DNA of 64,000 bases, taken from NCBI RefSeq assembly GCF_001652915.1, contig NZ_BBQI01000009.1:248001-312000 (forward strand), read 5' to 3'. Source of the stretch: Cupriavidus sp. D384 (GTDB lineage: Bacteria > Pseudomonadota > Gammaproteobacteria > Burkholderiales > Burkholderiaceae). How positions within the stretch are numbered: position 1 is the stretch's first letter; each line of letters begins with the position of its first letter. Positions 18,684-27,275 of this stretch are shown piece by piece. The notes beneath the pieces are model-generated. The model worked only from the letters and a program-made list of their open reading frames with translations. It was not told the origin of the DNA and made no database searches. The translations under genes and the position numbers were made by a program.

Positions 18684-18851
18684 CGTGTCGTTCTCCTTGG
18701 TTGAGATCCGCGAACGATCGTATGCGGCCATTTGCCGGGCGTCTTTGAGCCAATTCTGAAAGCGAAGCACGCGTAGAATCTGGTCAAAAGCGCAACAAGA
18801 CGCCACGGACAAAGACGTCACAGCCTTTCCAACCCGTTGAGGAGATCCCCC

Positions 18852-19838
18852 TTGAAGTCGTTGCGCCCCCTCGCCATCCCGGCATTCGCCCCCCGTGCGC
18901 TGGCCGCCCTGCTGCTGGCCGCCGCCAGCACCGCCCACGCCGCATGGCCGGATCGCCCCATCAAGCTCATCGTGCCGTTCCCGCCCGGGCAGGCCACCGA
19001 CATCTTTGCCCGCGCCCTGGCCGAGAAGCTCGGCAAGCAGCTGGGCCAGTCGGTGATCGTGGAAAACCGCGCCGGTGCCGGCGGCAATATCGGCATGGAA
19101 GTGGCCGCCAAGGCCCCGGCCGATGGCTACACGATCGTGATGGCGGGCAGCGCCATGGCGATCAACCAGACGCTGTACAAGAAGCTCAACTACGACCCGC
19201 GCCAGGACTTTGCGCCGGTGTCGGGCGTGTTCTCGGTGCCGCTGGTGTTCCTTGCCACGCCGCAATCGGGCTTCACGTCGCTGCGCGACCTGATCGCCAA
19301 GGCCAAGGCCGCGCCAGGCAAGTACAGCTACGCCAGCGCGGGCATCGGGGGCACCCAGCACCTGTCCGCCGAGATGCTCAAGGCGCAGACCGGCACCTTT
19401 ATCGTCCATATCCCGTACAAGGGCAGCGGCCCGGCGCAGGCCGACTTCCTGGGCAACCAGATTCCGCTGATGGTGGACTCGGTCACGGCCGCCATGCCGC
19501 TGATCCAGACCAACAAGGCCCTGCCGCTGGCCGTGACCACGGCCAGGCGCGTGCCGCAGCTGCCATCGGTGCCCACCGTGCGCGAACAGGGCGTGCCGGG
19601 CTTCGAGGCGCTTGGCTGGGCCGTGATGATGGCTCCGGCCGCCACCCCGCCGGCCATCGTCGCCCAGCTCAATACCGAGACGGTGAAGGCGCTGCAATCG
19701 CCCGAACTGCACAAGTTCATCACCGACCGCGGCTCGGAGCCGATGCCGATGACGCCGGCCGAGACCGGCAAGTTCGTCGACAGCGAAATCCGGAAGTGGT
19801 CGGCCGTGGTGAAGCGGTCGGGCGCGACGGCCGATTGA
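18852..19838 (+). CDS. Bug-family substrate-binding protein (second copy)
   Basis: A 328-residue periplasmic Bug/TctC protein. The signal peptide ends at STAHA|AW. Hallmarks are [49 protein letters not shown] and [17 protein letters not shown]. The start is taken as TTG at 18852 because TGAGGAGATC lies just upstream; the in-frame TTG at 18837 overlaps that site. It differs from the 8.3-kb copy at many positions, so this is not a recent duplication. No transporter genes adjoin. The ligand is unknown. Confidence 0.92.
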   Translation: MKSLRPLAIPAFAPRALAALLLAAASTAHAAWPDRPIKLIVPFPPGQATDIFARALAEKLGKQLGQSVIVENRAGAGGNIGMEVAAKAPADGYTIVMAGSAMAINQTLYKKLNYDPRQDFAPVSGVFSVPLVFLATPQSGFTSLRDLIAKAKAAPGKYSYASAGIGGTQHLSAEMLKAQTGTFIVHIPYKGSGPAQADFLGNQIPLMVDSVTAAMPLIQTNKALPLAVTTARRVPQLPSVPTVREQGVPGFEALGWAVMMAPAATPPAIVAQLNTETVKALQSPELHKFITDRGSEPMPMTPAETGKFVDSEIRKWSAVVKRSGATAD

Positions 19839-19895
19839 GCCGATGGAAACCGGGGGCTTGCCCGGTTTCCGCCAAGCCATACCCCGCCCCCAAAG

Positions 19896-19928
19896 AAAAA
19901 CGGCCACCGGGTTCTCACCCGATGGCCG
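19896..19928 (-). terminator. Terminator of nrdB (minus strand)
   Basis: CGGCCACCGGGT (19901-19912) pairs with ACCCGATGGCCG (19917-19928, one wobble), and AAAAA at 19896-19900 gives a T run on the minus strand. It lies about 100 bases beyond the nrdB stop. A second hairpin, GGAAACCGGG/CCCGGTTTCC at 19845-19870, follows the Bug gene but lacks a T tract. Confidence 0.65.
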
Positions 19929-20024
19929 CTCCTCACCCGTCCTGGCTGCGTGGACTGTTCAATGCATGTAGTTACCGCCGTGCAGCCGACCCTTCAATCG
20001 ATGGTGCTTGGTACGTAGTACCAA

Positions 20025-21215
20025 TCAGTCCCACGACAGCGCGCCGCCGGTCTGGTACTCGATCACACGCGTTTCGAAGAAGTTGCGTTCCTTCTTCAGG
20101 TCGATCATCTCGCTCATCCACGGGAACGGGTTTTCCTCGTTCGGGAACAGCTGCTCCAGGCCAATCTGCTGGCAGCGGCGGTTGCAGATGTAGCGCAGGT
20201 AGCCCTTGAACATCGGCGCGTTCAGGCCCAGCACGCCGCGCGGCATGGTGTCCTCGGCGTAGCGGTATTCCAGGTCCACGGCCTTCTTGAACAGCTCGGT
20301 GATCTCGGCCTTGAACTCGGGCGTCCACAGGTGCGGGTTCTCGAGCTTGATCTGGTTGATCAGGTCGATGCCGAAGTTGCAGTGCAGCGATTCGTCGCGC
20401 AGGATGTACTGGTACTGCTCGGCGGCACCGGTCATCTTGTTCTGGCGGCCCATCGCCAGGATCTGCGTGAAGCCCACGTAGAAGAACAGGCCTTCCATGA
20501 TGCAGGCGAAGACGATCAGGCTCTTCAGCAGCTTCTGGTCGTTCTCGGGCGTGCCGGTCTTGAACGACGGATCGGTCAGGGTGTCGATGAACGGGATCAG
20601 GAACTCGTCCTTGTCGCGGATCGACTGCACTTCATGGTACGCGTTGAAGATCTCGGCCTCGTTCAGGCCCAGCGATTCCACGATGTACTGGTACGCGTGC
20701 GTGTGGATGGCCTCCTCGAAGGCCTGGCGCAGCAGGTACTGGCGGCATTCCGGCGCCGTGATCTGGCGGTAGGTGCCCAGCACGATGTTGTTGGCGGCCA
20801 GCGAGTCGGCCGTCACGAAGAAGCCCAGGTTGCGCTTGATGATGCGGCGCTCGTCCTCGGTCAGACCGTTCGGGTCCTTCCACAGGGCGATGTCGCGCGA
20901 CATGTTGATTTCCTGCGGCATCCAGTGGTTGGCGCAGCCGGCCAGGTACTTTTCCCACGCCCACTTGTACTTGAACGGCACCAGCTGGTTCACGTCGGTG
21001 GCACCGTTGATCACGCGCTTGTCGGCGGCGTTCACGCGGCGCGTGCTCTGGGCGGCGGCGGCGTTCGGGTTGTTGCCGAGGATGCCCGACGGCGCCGTGG
21101 CGGCCGGCGGCAGTACGCCTTGCTGGTCGACCGTGGCGGACGGCACGGCGGGTTGCAGGGCAGGCTGCGGGGCAGCTTGCGGCGTGGCTTGAACGTCGTC
21201 GTCCCAGCTCAGCAT
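20025..21215 (-). CDS. nrdB: Class Ia ribonucleotide reductase beta subunit
   Basis: A 396-residue subunit that houses the diiron-tyrosyl radical cofactor and pairs with NrdA to make deoxynucleotides. Iron-ligand motifs are visible in [13 protein letters not shown] and [15 protein letters not shown]. An N-terminal extension of about 60 residues, rich in Pro, Ala and Gln ([17 protein letters not shown]), precedes the core and is normal for this group. The ATG at 21215 has GGAG upstream; the open frame before it is non-coding. It lies 131 bases downstream of nrdA, same strand. Confidence 0.96.
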   Translation of the reverse strand: MLSWDDDVQATPQAAPQPALQPAVPSATVDQQGVLPPAATAPSGILGNNPNAAAAQSTRRVNAADKRVINGATDVNQLVPFKYKWAWEKYLAGCANHWMPQEINMSRDIALWKDPNGLTEDERRIIKRNLGFFVTADSLAANNIVLGTYRQITAPECRQYLLRQAFEEAIHTHAYQYIVESLGLNEAEIFNAYHEVQSIRDKDEFLIPFIDTLTDPSFKTGTPENDQKLLKSLIVFACIMEGLFFYVGFTQILAMGRQNKMTGAAEQYQYILRDESLHCNFGIDLINQIKLENPHLWTPEFKAEITELFKKAVDLEYRYAEDTMPRGVLGLNAPMFKGYLRYICNRRCQQIGLEQLFPNEENPFPWMSEMIDLKKERNFFETRVIEYQTGGALSWD

Positions 21216-21294
21216 GTTGTGTTCTCCGAAAATTCGATTAGGGGCGGCTTGGCGGCTGCGCGTCGGCATCCGATACGCTCGCCCTCTCCCCCGG

Positions 21295-21321
21295 CCCCTC
21301 TCCCGCACGGCGGGAAAGGGG
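21295..21321. repeat. CTCTCCCGC hairpin between nrdA and nrdB
   Basis: CCCCTCTCCCGC (21295-21306) pairs with GCGGGAAAGGGG (21310-21321) with one mismatch. It shares its core with the hairpin at 8148-8177. Lying inside the nrdAB transcript, it may adjust the NrdA:NrdB ratio or stabilise the upstream message. Confidence 0.55.
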
Positions 21322-21346
21322 AGCAGCCCGAGGGTGACTCAATGTC

Positions 21347-24295
21347 TTACTGGCAGGCTTCGCACTCTTCGAAGCCGGGGTCGCCCGGACGCATCGTGCA
21401 GACCGCGCCTTCGGCTTCCGGCATGGCCGGGGCCGAGGCGGCAGCCGCGTCGATGCCCGACTGGCCGTCGGCACCCGACGACACCGCGTTCAGCGAACCG
21501 CGCGTCACGGTGGACTTCTCCACGTGCGTGGCAGCGATCGTGCGCAGGTAGTACGTGGTCTTCAGGCCACGCAGCCAGGCCAGCTTGTACGTGTCGTCCA
21601 GCTTCTTGCCCGATGCGCCGGCCATGTAGATGTTCAGCGACTGGGCCTGGTCGATCCACTTCTGGCGGCGGCTTGCGGCTTCCACCAGCCAGGTCGGCTC
21701 CACTTCGAAGGCCGTGGCGTAGACGTCGCGCAGTTCTTGCGGAATGCGGTCGATGCGGGCCAGCGAACCGTCGAAGTACTTCAGGTCGGCAACCATCACT
21801 TCGTCCCACAGGCCGCGGTCCTTCAGGTCGCGCACCAGGTAGTCGTTCACCACCGTGAATTCACCCGACAGGTTCGACTTCACGTACAGGTTCTGGAACG
21901 TCGGCTCGATGCAGGCAGACACGCCGATGATGTTCGAAATGGTCGCGGTCGGGGCGATCGCGATGCAGTTCGAGTTGCGCATGCCGTGCTGCTTGATGCG
22001 GGCGCGCAGGCTGTCCCAGTCCATCGTCGACGACAGGTCCACGTCCAGGTAGCCGCCGCGCTCGTCGGCCAGCAGCTTCAGCGAGTCCTGCGGCAGGATG
22101 CCACGGTCCCACAGCGAACCCTGGTAGGTGCTGTAGCGGCCGCGCTCTTCGGCCAGTTCGGTCGACGCGTGGTAAGCGTAGTAGCAGACCGCTTCCATCG
22201 ACGTGTCGGCAAACTTCACGGCGGCGTCGCTGGCGTACGGCGTGCGCAGCACGTGCAGGCAGTCCTGGAAGCCCATGATGCCCATGCCCACCGGACGGTG
22301 GCGCAGGTTCGAATTGCGCGCCTTCTCCACCGCGTAGTAGTTGATGTCGATCACGTTGTCGAGCATGCGCATCGCGGTGCGGATCGTCTTCTGCAGCTTG
22401 GTGTGGTCCAGCACGTACGTGCCGTCGGCCTGCTGCTTCAGGTGGGCCACCAGGTTCACCGAACCCAGGTTGCACACGGCGATTTCGCTCTCGTTCGTGT
22501 TCAGCGTGATTTCCGTGCACAGGTTCGAGCTATGCACCACGCCCACGTGCTGCTGCGGGCTGCGGATGTTGCACGGGTCCTTGAACGTGATCCACGGGTG
22601 GCCGGTCTCGAACAGCATGCCCAGCATCTTGCGCCACAGCTGCATGGCCGGCACTTTCTTGAACAGCTTCAGTTCGCCGTTGGCAGCCTTGGCTTCATAG
22701 CCCAGGTAGGCCTGCTCGAATGCCTTGCCGACCTTGTCGTGCAGGTCCGGGCAGGTGGCCGGCGAGAACAGCGTCCATTCGCCGTTTTCCATCACGCGCT
22801 TCATGAACAGGTCCGGAATCCAGTTGGCCGTGTTCATGTCGTGCGTGCGGCGGCGGTCGTCGCCGGTGTTCTTGCGCAGCTCCAGGAATTCCTCGATGTC
22901 CAGGTGCCACGTTTCCAGGTACGCGCAGACCGCGCCCTTGCGCTTGCCGCCCTGGTTCACGGCCACGGCCGTGTCGTTGACCACCTTCAGGAACGGCACC
23001 ACGCCCTGCGACTTGCCGTTGGTGCCCTTGATGTGCGAGCCCAGTGCGCGCACGTTGGTCCAGTCGTTGCCCAGGCCGCCGGCAAACTTCGACAGCAGCG
23101 CGTTTTCCTTCAGGGCTTCGTAGATGCCTTCCAGGTCGTCCGAGACCGTGGTCAGGTAGCACGACGACAGCTGCGAGCGGCGCGTGCCCGAGTTGAACAG
23201 CGTCGGCGTGGACGACATGAAGTCGAACGACGACAGCAGCTGGTAGAACTCGATGGCGCGGGCTTCGCGGTCCTTTTCCTCCAGCGCCAGGCCCATCGCC
23301 ACGCGCATGAAGAAGGCCTGCGGCATTTCGATGCGCACTTCGTCAACGTGCAGGAAGTAGCGGTCGTACAGCGTCTGCAGGCCCAGGTAGTTGAACTGGA
23401 AGTCGCGCGAGGCATCCAGCGCGGCGCCCAGGCGGGTCAGGTCGTACGTGGCCAGCTTTTCGTCCAGCAGCTCGGCTTCGATGCCGCGGGCGATGAACTT
23501 CGGGAAGTACTCGGCGTACTTCGTCGACATTTCAGTCTGGGTCACTTCGGCGCCCAGGATTTCCTTGCGGATCGTGTGCAGCAGGATACGGGCGGTCACC
23601 TGGCTGTAGGCCGGGTCCTTCTCGATCAGCGTACGCGCGGCCAGGATGGCCGAGTCGTAGACCTGCGTCATCGGCACGCCGTCGTACAGGTTCTTGAGCG
23701 TTTCCTTCAGGATCGGCTCGGCGCTGACAGCATTGCCAAGGCCGCTGCAGGCGTTGTCGATCAGCGCGTGCAGCGCCACCAGGTCCAGCGGACGGGTGGC
23801 GCCATTGTCGGTCACGTTGAACGACGCGCCGGCTTCCTGCACGCGGGCCACGGCCTGCGCGTTGGCCTGGGCACGCTCCTGCGTGCGCTTTTCGCGGTAC
23901 AGCACGTAGGCACGGGCCACCTCATGCTCGCCCGAGCGCATCAGCGCCAGTTCCACGTGATCCTGCACGTCTTCGATATGGAAGGTGCCGCCGTTCGGGC
24001 GGCTGCGCACCAGCGCGCGCACCACGGACTGCGTCAGTTGCTCCACCAGCTCGCGCACGCGGGCCGATGCCGCACCCTGGCCACCGTTGACGGCCAGGAA
24101 GGCCTTGGTCACGGCCACGGCAATCTTGTTCGGTTCGAACGCCACCACCGAGCCGTTGCGGCGGATCAGCTTGTAGTCCTGGTACGAAACGCCTGCGGCG
24201 GCAGGGCTCTGCTGCGAGCTACCGGCTGCTGCGCCACCAATGCCAGTTGCGCCAGTCACGCCGGTGGTTTGTTGTTCGTTTTGGGCCGTTTGCAT
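21347..24295 (-). CDS. nrdA: Class Ia ribonucleotide reductase alpha subunit
   Basis: A 982-residue catalytic and allosteric subunit. An ATP-cone lies near residues 48-140 (VVAFEPNKIAVAVTKAFLAV). Catalytic cysteines are seen in QLSSCYLTTVSDD and HSSNLCTEITLNTNE, and the redox-relay tail ends GFEECEACQ. Together with NrdB it reduces ribonucleoside diphosphates. The longer N-terminus is usual for betaproteobacterial enzymes. GGAG lies upstream of the ATG. NrdR-like boxes about 250-290 bases upstream suggest repression by NrdR. Confidence 0.97.
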   Translation of the reverse strand: MQTAQNEQQTTGVTGATGIGGAAAGSSQQSPAAAGVSYQDYKLIRRNGSVVAFEPNKIAVAVTKAFLAVNGGQGAASARVRELVEQLTQSVVRALVRSRPNGGTFHIEDVQDHVELALMRSGEHEVARAYVLYREKRTQERAQANAQAVARVQEAGASFNVTDNGATRPLDLVALHALIDNACSGLGNAVSAEPILKETLKNLYDGVPMTQVYDSAILAARTLIEKDPAYSQVTARILLHTIRKEILGAEVTQTEMSTKYAEYFPKFIARGIEAELLDEKLATYDLTRLGAALDASRDFQFNYLGLQTLYDRYFLHVDEVRIEMPQAFFMRVAMGLALEEKDREARAIEFYQLLSSFDFMSSTPTLFNSGTRRSQLSSCYLTTVSDDLEGIYEALKENALLSKFAGGLGNDWTNVRALGSHIKGTNGKSQGVVPFLKVVNDTAVAVNQGGKRKGAVCAYLETWHLDIEEFLELRKNTGDDRRRTHDMNTANWIPDLFMKRVMENGEWTLFSPATCPDLHDKVGKAFEQAYLGYEAKAANGELKLFKKVPAMQLWRKMLGMLFETGHPWITFKDPCNIRSPQQHVGVVHSSNLCTEITLNTNESEIAVCNLGSVNLVAHLKQQADGTYVLDHTKLQKTIRTAMRMLDNVIDINYYAVEKARNSNLRHRPVGMGIMGFQDCLHVLRTPYASDAAVKFADTSMEAVCYYAYHASTELAEERGRYSTYQGSLWDRGILPQDSLKLLADERGGYLDVDLSSTMDWDSLRARIKQHGMRNSNCIAIAPTATISNIIGVSACIEPTFQNLYVKSNLSGEFTVVNDYLVRDLKDRGLWDEVMVADLKYFDGSLARIDRIPQELRDVYATAFEVEPTWLVEAASRRQKWIDQAQSLNIYMAGASGKKLDDTYKLAWLRGLKTTYYLRTIAATHVEKSTVTRGSLNAVSSGADGQSGIDAAAASAPAMPEAEGAVCTMRPGDPGFEECEACQ

Positions 24296-24352
24296 GAGGT
24301 AACTCCGGTATTAACCCTGAAATGAATATTGCTGTTCTTGTACTGAGACGAC

Positions 24353-24447
24353 AAAGTCCCTAGCAAAATGCGCTGTACTAGTCACTTGATTCAGGCCATG
24401 CCAGATGCGAACCAAACTGCTCGTGCGAACACTTTGCTAGGGACTTT
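24353..24447. repeat. 15-bp perfect inverted repeat in the nrdA leader
   Basis: AAAGTCCCTAGCAAA (24353-24367) and TTTGCTAGGGACTTT (24433-24447) are exact reverse complements separated by 65 bases. They lie between the likely nrdA promoter and the nrdA start, so the transcript could fold into a long stem closing a 65-base domain. Function unknown. Confidence 0.85.
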
Positions 24448-24537
24448 CGGTGCTGCGCCGGCCCCGCTAACCCATCTGCAGTAGATGCCGCATGCTGCCG
24501 CGACGTTTTCTGCACTTCCGGGCCGGACCCCCGGCGG

Positions 24538-24586
24538 CACCACTAGATGTTGTGGTGCCGTTCAAAACTGGGCCTAAGTATAGTGA
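24538..24586 (-). promoter_or_regulatory. NrdR-like box pair over the nrdAB promoter
   Basis: Box 1, CCACTAGATGTTGTGG (24540-24555), closely fits the NrdR consensus ACACWATATATWGTGT. A weaker box, GGCCTAAGTATAGTGA (24571-24586), starts 31 bases away, three helical turns, the arrangement known for NrdR. On the minus strand the weaker box contains TATACT, a plausible -10 element, so NrdR binding would block RNA polymerase. Inferred from consensus memory, not computed. Confidence 0.6.
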
Positions 24587-24968
24587 AAAGAGACAGCAAG
24601 ACCAGTCTTGACAAGCGCGGCGCGGGGTCTGGGCGGGCCGGTGCGGCGGCGCCACATTCCCGCAAAGCGCGCTGCCTCAAGGCTTCGCGGCGTCACGTTC
24701 GGTGGCGCACAAAATTTCGAAAATTTTTTAATGGGAATGGATCACCGATAGGTGACCCAGGATGGGGCGCGCCTGCGACCGCCGGGGCGCGATTGTAGCC
24801 GCCATTGCGCCGAAATGAAGCGGCGTTCACGTAACTGCACAGGTATTTTTCAGTGCGATGACAACCTGCGGGACGCGGGGTTTTGTTGGCGCCACATTCA
24901 CCGTTTTGATGCCACCGCGCGTTTTGCGGCGTTTGTGCAACACAGTGATTATCCCTACACAGATTGGG

Positions 24969-25565
24969 TCATCCGTGCCGATACGGCAGCAGTTCCGCAG
25001 GCAGGTCCGCCTGCGCCGCGAACCGGTGCCAGTCGAAATGCGGGCCCGGATCGGTCTTGCGTCCGGGCGCGATATCGCTGTGCCCGGCAATGCCCTGGAT
25101 CGGGTAGGCGGCGCGCAGCGCGGTCACCAGCGCGGCGGCGGTGTCGTACTGGGCCAGCGTGAACGGCTGGTCGTCGGCGCCCTCGATTTCGATGCCGATC
25201 GAGAAGTCGTTGCAGCGCTGGCGTCCGCAGAACGCAGACTGCCCCGCATGCCACGCGCGCTGCGTGCAGGCCACGAACTGCACCAGTTCGCCGTCGCGGG
25301 CGATCAGGAAGTGGGCCGACACGCGCACATCGCGGATGGTCTCGAAGAACGGATGGCGCGACGCATCGAGCCGGTTCTGGAAGAACGCCTCGATGTCGCC
25401 GGTGCCGAACTGACCGGGCGGCAGGCTGATGTTGTGGATGACCAGCACGTCGAGCGGCGCGCCATCGGGCCTTGCATCGAAATTCGGCGACGGCACGCGC
25501 CGGGCGGCGGGCACCCAGCCGTCTGCGTCAGGCATGAAGTCGTGGGCGCCGGTAGCGTCACGCAT
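24969..25565 (-). CDS. ampD: 1,6-anhydro-N-acetylmuramyl-L-alanine amidase AmpD
   Basis: A 198-residue zinc amidase that cleaves anhydro-muropeptides in cell-wall recycling. The amidase_2 core is clear: VLVIHNISLPPGQFG with the first zinc His, SAHFLIARDGELVQFV, WHAGQSAFCGR, NDFSIGIEIEG with the catalytic Glu, and IAGHSDIAPGRKTDPGPHFDW with the remaining ligands. The start at 25565 overlaps the pilR stop by 8 bases (GGCGATGCGTGA), so the two are translationally coupled. An in-frame ATG at 25631 would overlap pilR further and is less likely. Confidence 0.95.
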   Translation of the reverse strand: MRDATGAHDFMPDADGWVPAARRVPSPNFDARPDGAPLDVLVIHNISLPPGQFGTGDIEAFFQNRLDASRHPFFETIRDVRVSAHFLIARDGELVQFVACTQRAWHAGQSAFCGRQRCNDFSIGIEIEGADDQPFTLAQYDTAAALVTALRAAYPIQGIAGHSDIAPGRKTDPGPHFDWHRFAAQADLPAELLPYRHG

Positions 25566-27237
25566 CGCCGCGTCCCTCGCCCTCGGCCACCGATTCGCCA
25601 TCGTCGGCGGCATCGCGGCCGTCCCGGCCATCGCGTTCGTCGCGAATACCCAGTTGCTGGATGCGGTACCGAAGCTGACGGAAGTTCAGGCCCAGCAGCG
25701 GCGCGGCCGCCGTGCGGTTGAAGCCGGTCTGGCGCAGCGCGCGCAGGATCAGCTCGCGCTCCACCGCTTCCAGCCGTGCGGGCAGGTCGATCGGGAAATC
25801 GAGGTCGGCCAGCGCCGCACCCAGCGGGTCGGTCGCCACGCTGTCGCCGCCCTGCCCGGCCTCGCCGTCATCCGAGCCCGGTTCGGGCGCCAGTTCCGGG
25901 AATACGCCACCCGGCGCCGCAGCGCCGGTGGCCGGCCATGTCGTCGGGCTGCCCCAGGCGTGATAGCCGGCCGGTGCGGCCACGGGCGCGCCAGCCGGCA
26001 TGGGGGACATGCCGGTCTGCAACAGGCTTGCGCGCTCCATGCCGGCGTCGAGCGGCCCAAGGTCGGCCACGGCGATTTCGTCGGTCTCCGCAAACGCGTA
26101 GGCGCGCTCCAGCAGGTTTTCCAGTTCCCGCACGTTGCCCGGGAACGGGTACGCCGTCAGCCGTTCCAGCGCGGCACGCGACAGCCGCTTGGGATGCGCG
26201 TCGCCATAGCGGGTAGCCAGGTGTTCCAGGATCGCGTGCGCCAGCACGGGCACGTCCTCGCCGCGCTCGCGCAGCGTGGGCATGCGCAGTTCCAGCACGT
26301 TGAGCCGGTAATACAGATCCTGCCGGAACAGTCCGGCCGCCACCATTGCCGCCAGGTCCTTGTGGCTGGCGCACATCACGCGCACGTCGACGCTGTCTTC
26401 CCTGCTGGCGCCGATCTTGCGCACGCGGCGTTCCTGCAGCGCGCGCAGCAACTTGACCTGCATGGCCAGCGGCAGGTCCGCCACTTCGTCCAGCATCAGC
26501 GTGCCGCCGTGGGCGGCCTGGAAGAACCCGCCGCGCTCGGCGTCGGCGCCGGTGAAGGCGCCCTTCACATGGCCGAAGAATTCCGACTCCATCAGCGTTT
26601 CCGGAATCGCGCCGCAGTTCACGGCCACGAACGGATGCGCCGACCGGGCGCTGATGGCGTGGATGGCCCGTGCGGCGCGTTCCTTGCCGCTGCCTGACTC
26701 CCCGCTGATCACCACCGGCGCCATGCTGCGCGCCAGCCGTGACAACGAGCGCCGCACCTCGTTGACGGCCGCCGACACGCCTGGCAGCAATTGCGCCGCG
26801 CGGTCGGCCAGTTCGGGCGACTCGGCCGGGCTGCCGCCATCGGCCGGCGCGCGCTGCTGGCGGCCCAGCGCGTTCAGGATCAGCGTGCGCAGCTGTTCCA
26901 GCGAGACCGGCTTGGCGATGTAGTCGAACGCGCCGGCCTTCAGCGCATCCACGGCGTTATCGGCGCTGCCGTAGGCCGTGATCACCGCCACCGGTGTCCG
27001 CTCGGGCGACGCCGACAACTGGCGCACGATCTCGATGCCCAACCCGTCGCCCAGGCGCATGTCGGTCAGCACCAGGCTGTAGCGGCGCTCGGCCAGGCGC
27101 AGGCGCGCCTCGGCCAGCGAACCGGCCATCACCACGTCATGGCCCATGCGGCGCAGCGAAATGTCCAGCAGCTCGCGCAGGTCGGCCTCGTCGTCGATGA
27201 CAAGGATCGGAGCGGGGGCGGGCGGTCTGGGTGGCAT
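25558..27237 (-). CDS. pilR: Sigma-54-dependent response regulator PilR
   Basis: A 559-residue NtrC-type activator. Residues about 10-125 are a receiver (VIDDEADLRELL, phospho-Asp in VLTDMRLGD, Lys in YIAKPVS). The AAA+ domain (about 165-390) has Walker A GESGSGKERAAR, the sigma-54 contact loop GAFTGADAERGG and Walker B GGTLMLDEVADL. A Pro/Ala-rich linker leads to a C-terminal Fis-type helix-turn-helix (TGFNRTAAAPLLGLNFRQLR). With PilS it usually drives sigma-54 transcription of pilA. The start at 27237 fits the receiver; the open frame upstream is non-coding. Confidence 0.92.
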   Translation of the reverse strand: MPPRPPAPAPILVIDDEADLRELLDISLRRMGHDVVMAGSLAEARLRLAERRYSLVLTDMRLGDGLGIEIVRQLSASPERTPVAVITAYGSADNAVDALKAGAFDYIAKPVSLEQLRTLILNALGRQQRAPADGGSPAESPELADRAAQLLPGVSAAVNEVRRSLSRLARSMAPVVISGESGSGKERAARAIHAISARSAHPFVAVNCGAIPETLMESEFFGHVKGAFTGADAERGGFFQAAHGGTLMLDEVADLPLAMQVKLLRALQERRVRKIGASREDSVDVRVMCASHKDLAAMVAAGLFRQDLYYRLNVLELRMPTLRERGEDVPVLAHAILEHLATRYGDAHPKRLSRAALERLTAYPFPGNVRELENLLERAYAFAETDEIAVADLGPLDAGMERASLLQTGMSPMPAGAPVAAPAGYHAWGSPTTWPATGAAAPGGVFPELAPEPGSDDGEAGQGGDSVATDPLGAALADLDFPIDLPARLEAVERELILRALRQTGFNRTAAAPLLGLNFRQLRYRIQQLGIRDERDGRDGRDAADDGESVAEGEGRGDA

Positions 27238-27275
27238 GACGATGGAATGTCCGGTTGTTGTTTTTGCGATGCGAA

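Larger units (their letters stand above)
24296..24968. other. 673-base gap: nrdA leader and ampD 3' region
   Basis: No gene is supported here. Going away from nrdA it holds the 15-bp inverted repeat (24353-24447), the NrdR-like boxes (24538-24586), an AT-rich palindrome AAAATTT-CGA-AAATTTT at 24711-24727 that is conspicuous in such GC-rich DNA, a short dyad TCACC-GATA-GGTGA near 24740, and the 12-mer GGCGCCACATTC present twice (about 24648 and 24888). Confidence 0.7.

Noticed and set aside
7653..19838. Possible genomic island
   Set aside because: No integrase, tRNA-flanked repeats or transposase, and composition of the genes matches the flanks.
17718..19907. A 729-codon minus-strand frame ending in the MDR oxidoreductase
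   Set aside because: The first 400 codons are antisense to the Bug gene. The ribosome binding site and domain start at 18683.
21524..24325. A 933-codon frame antisense to nrdA
   Set aside because: Shadow of nrdA with typical His/Arg/Val bias.
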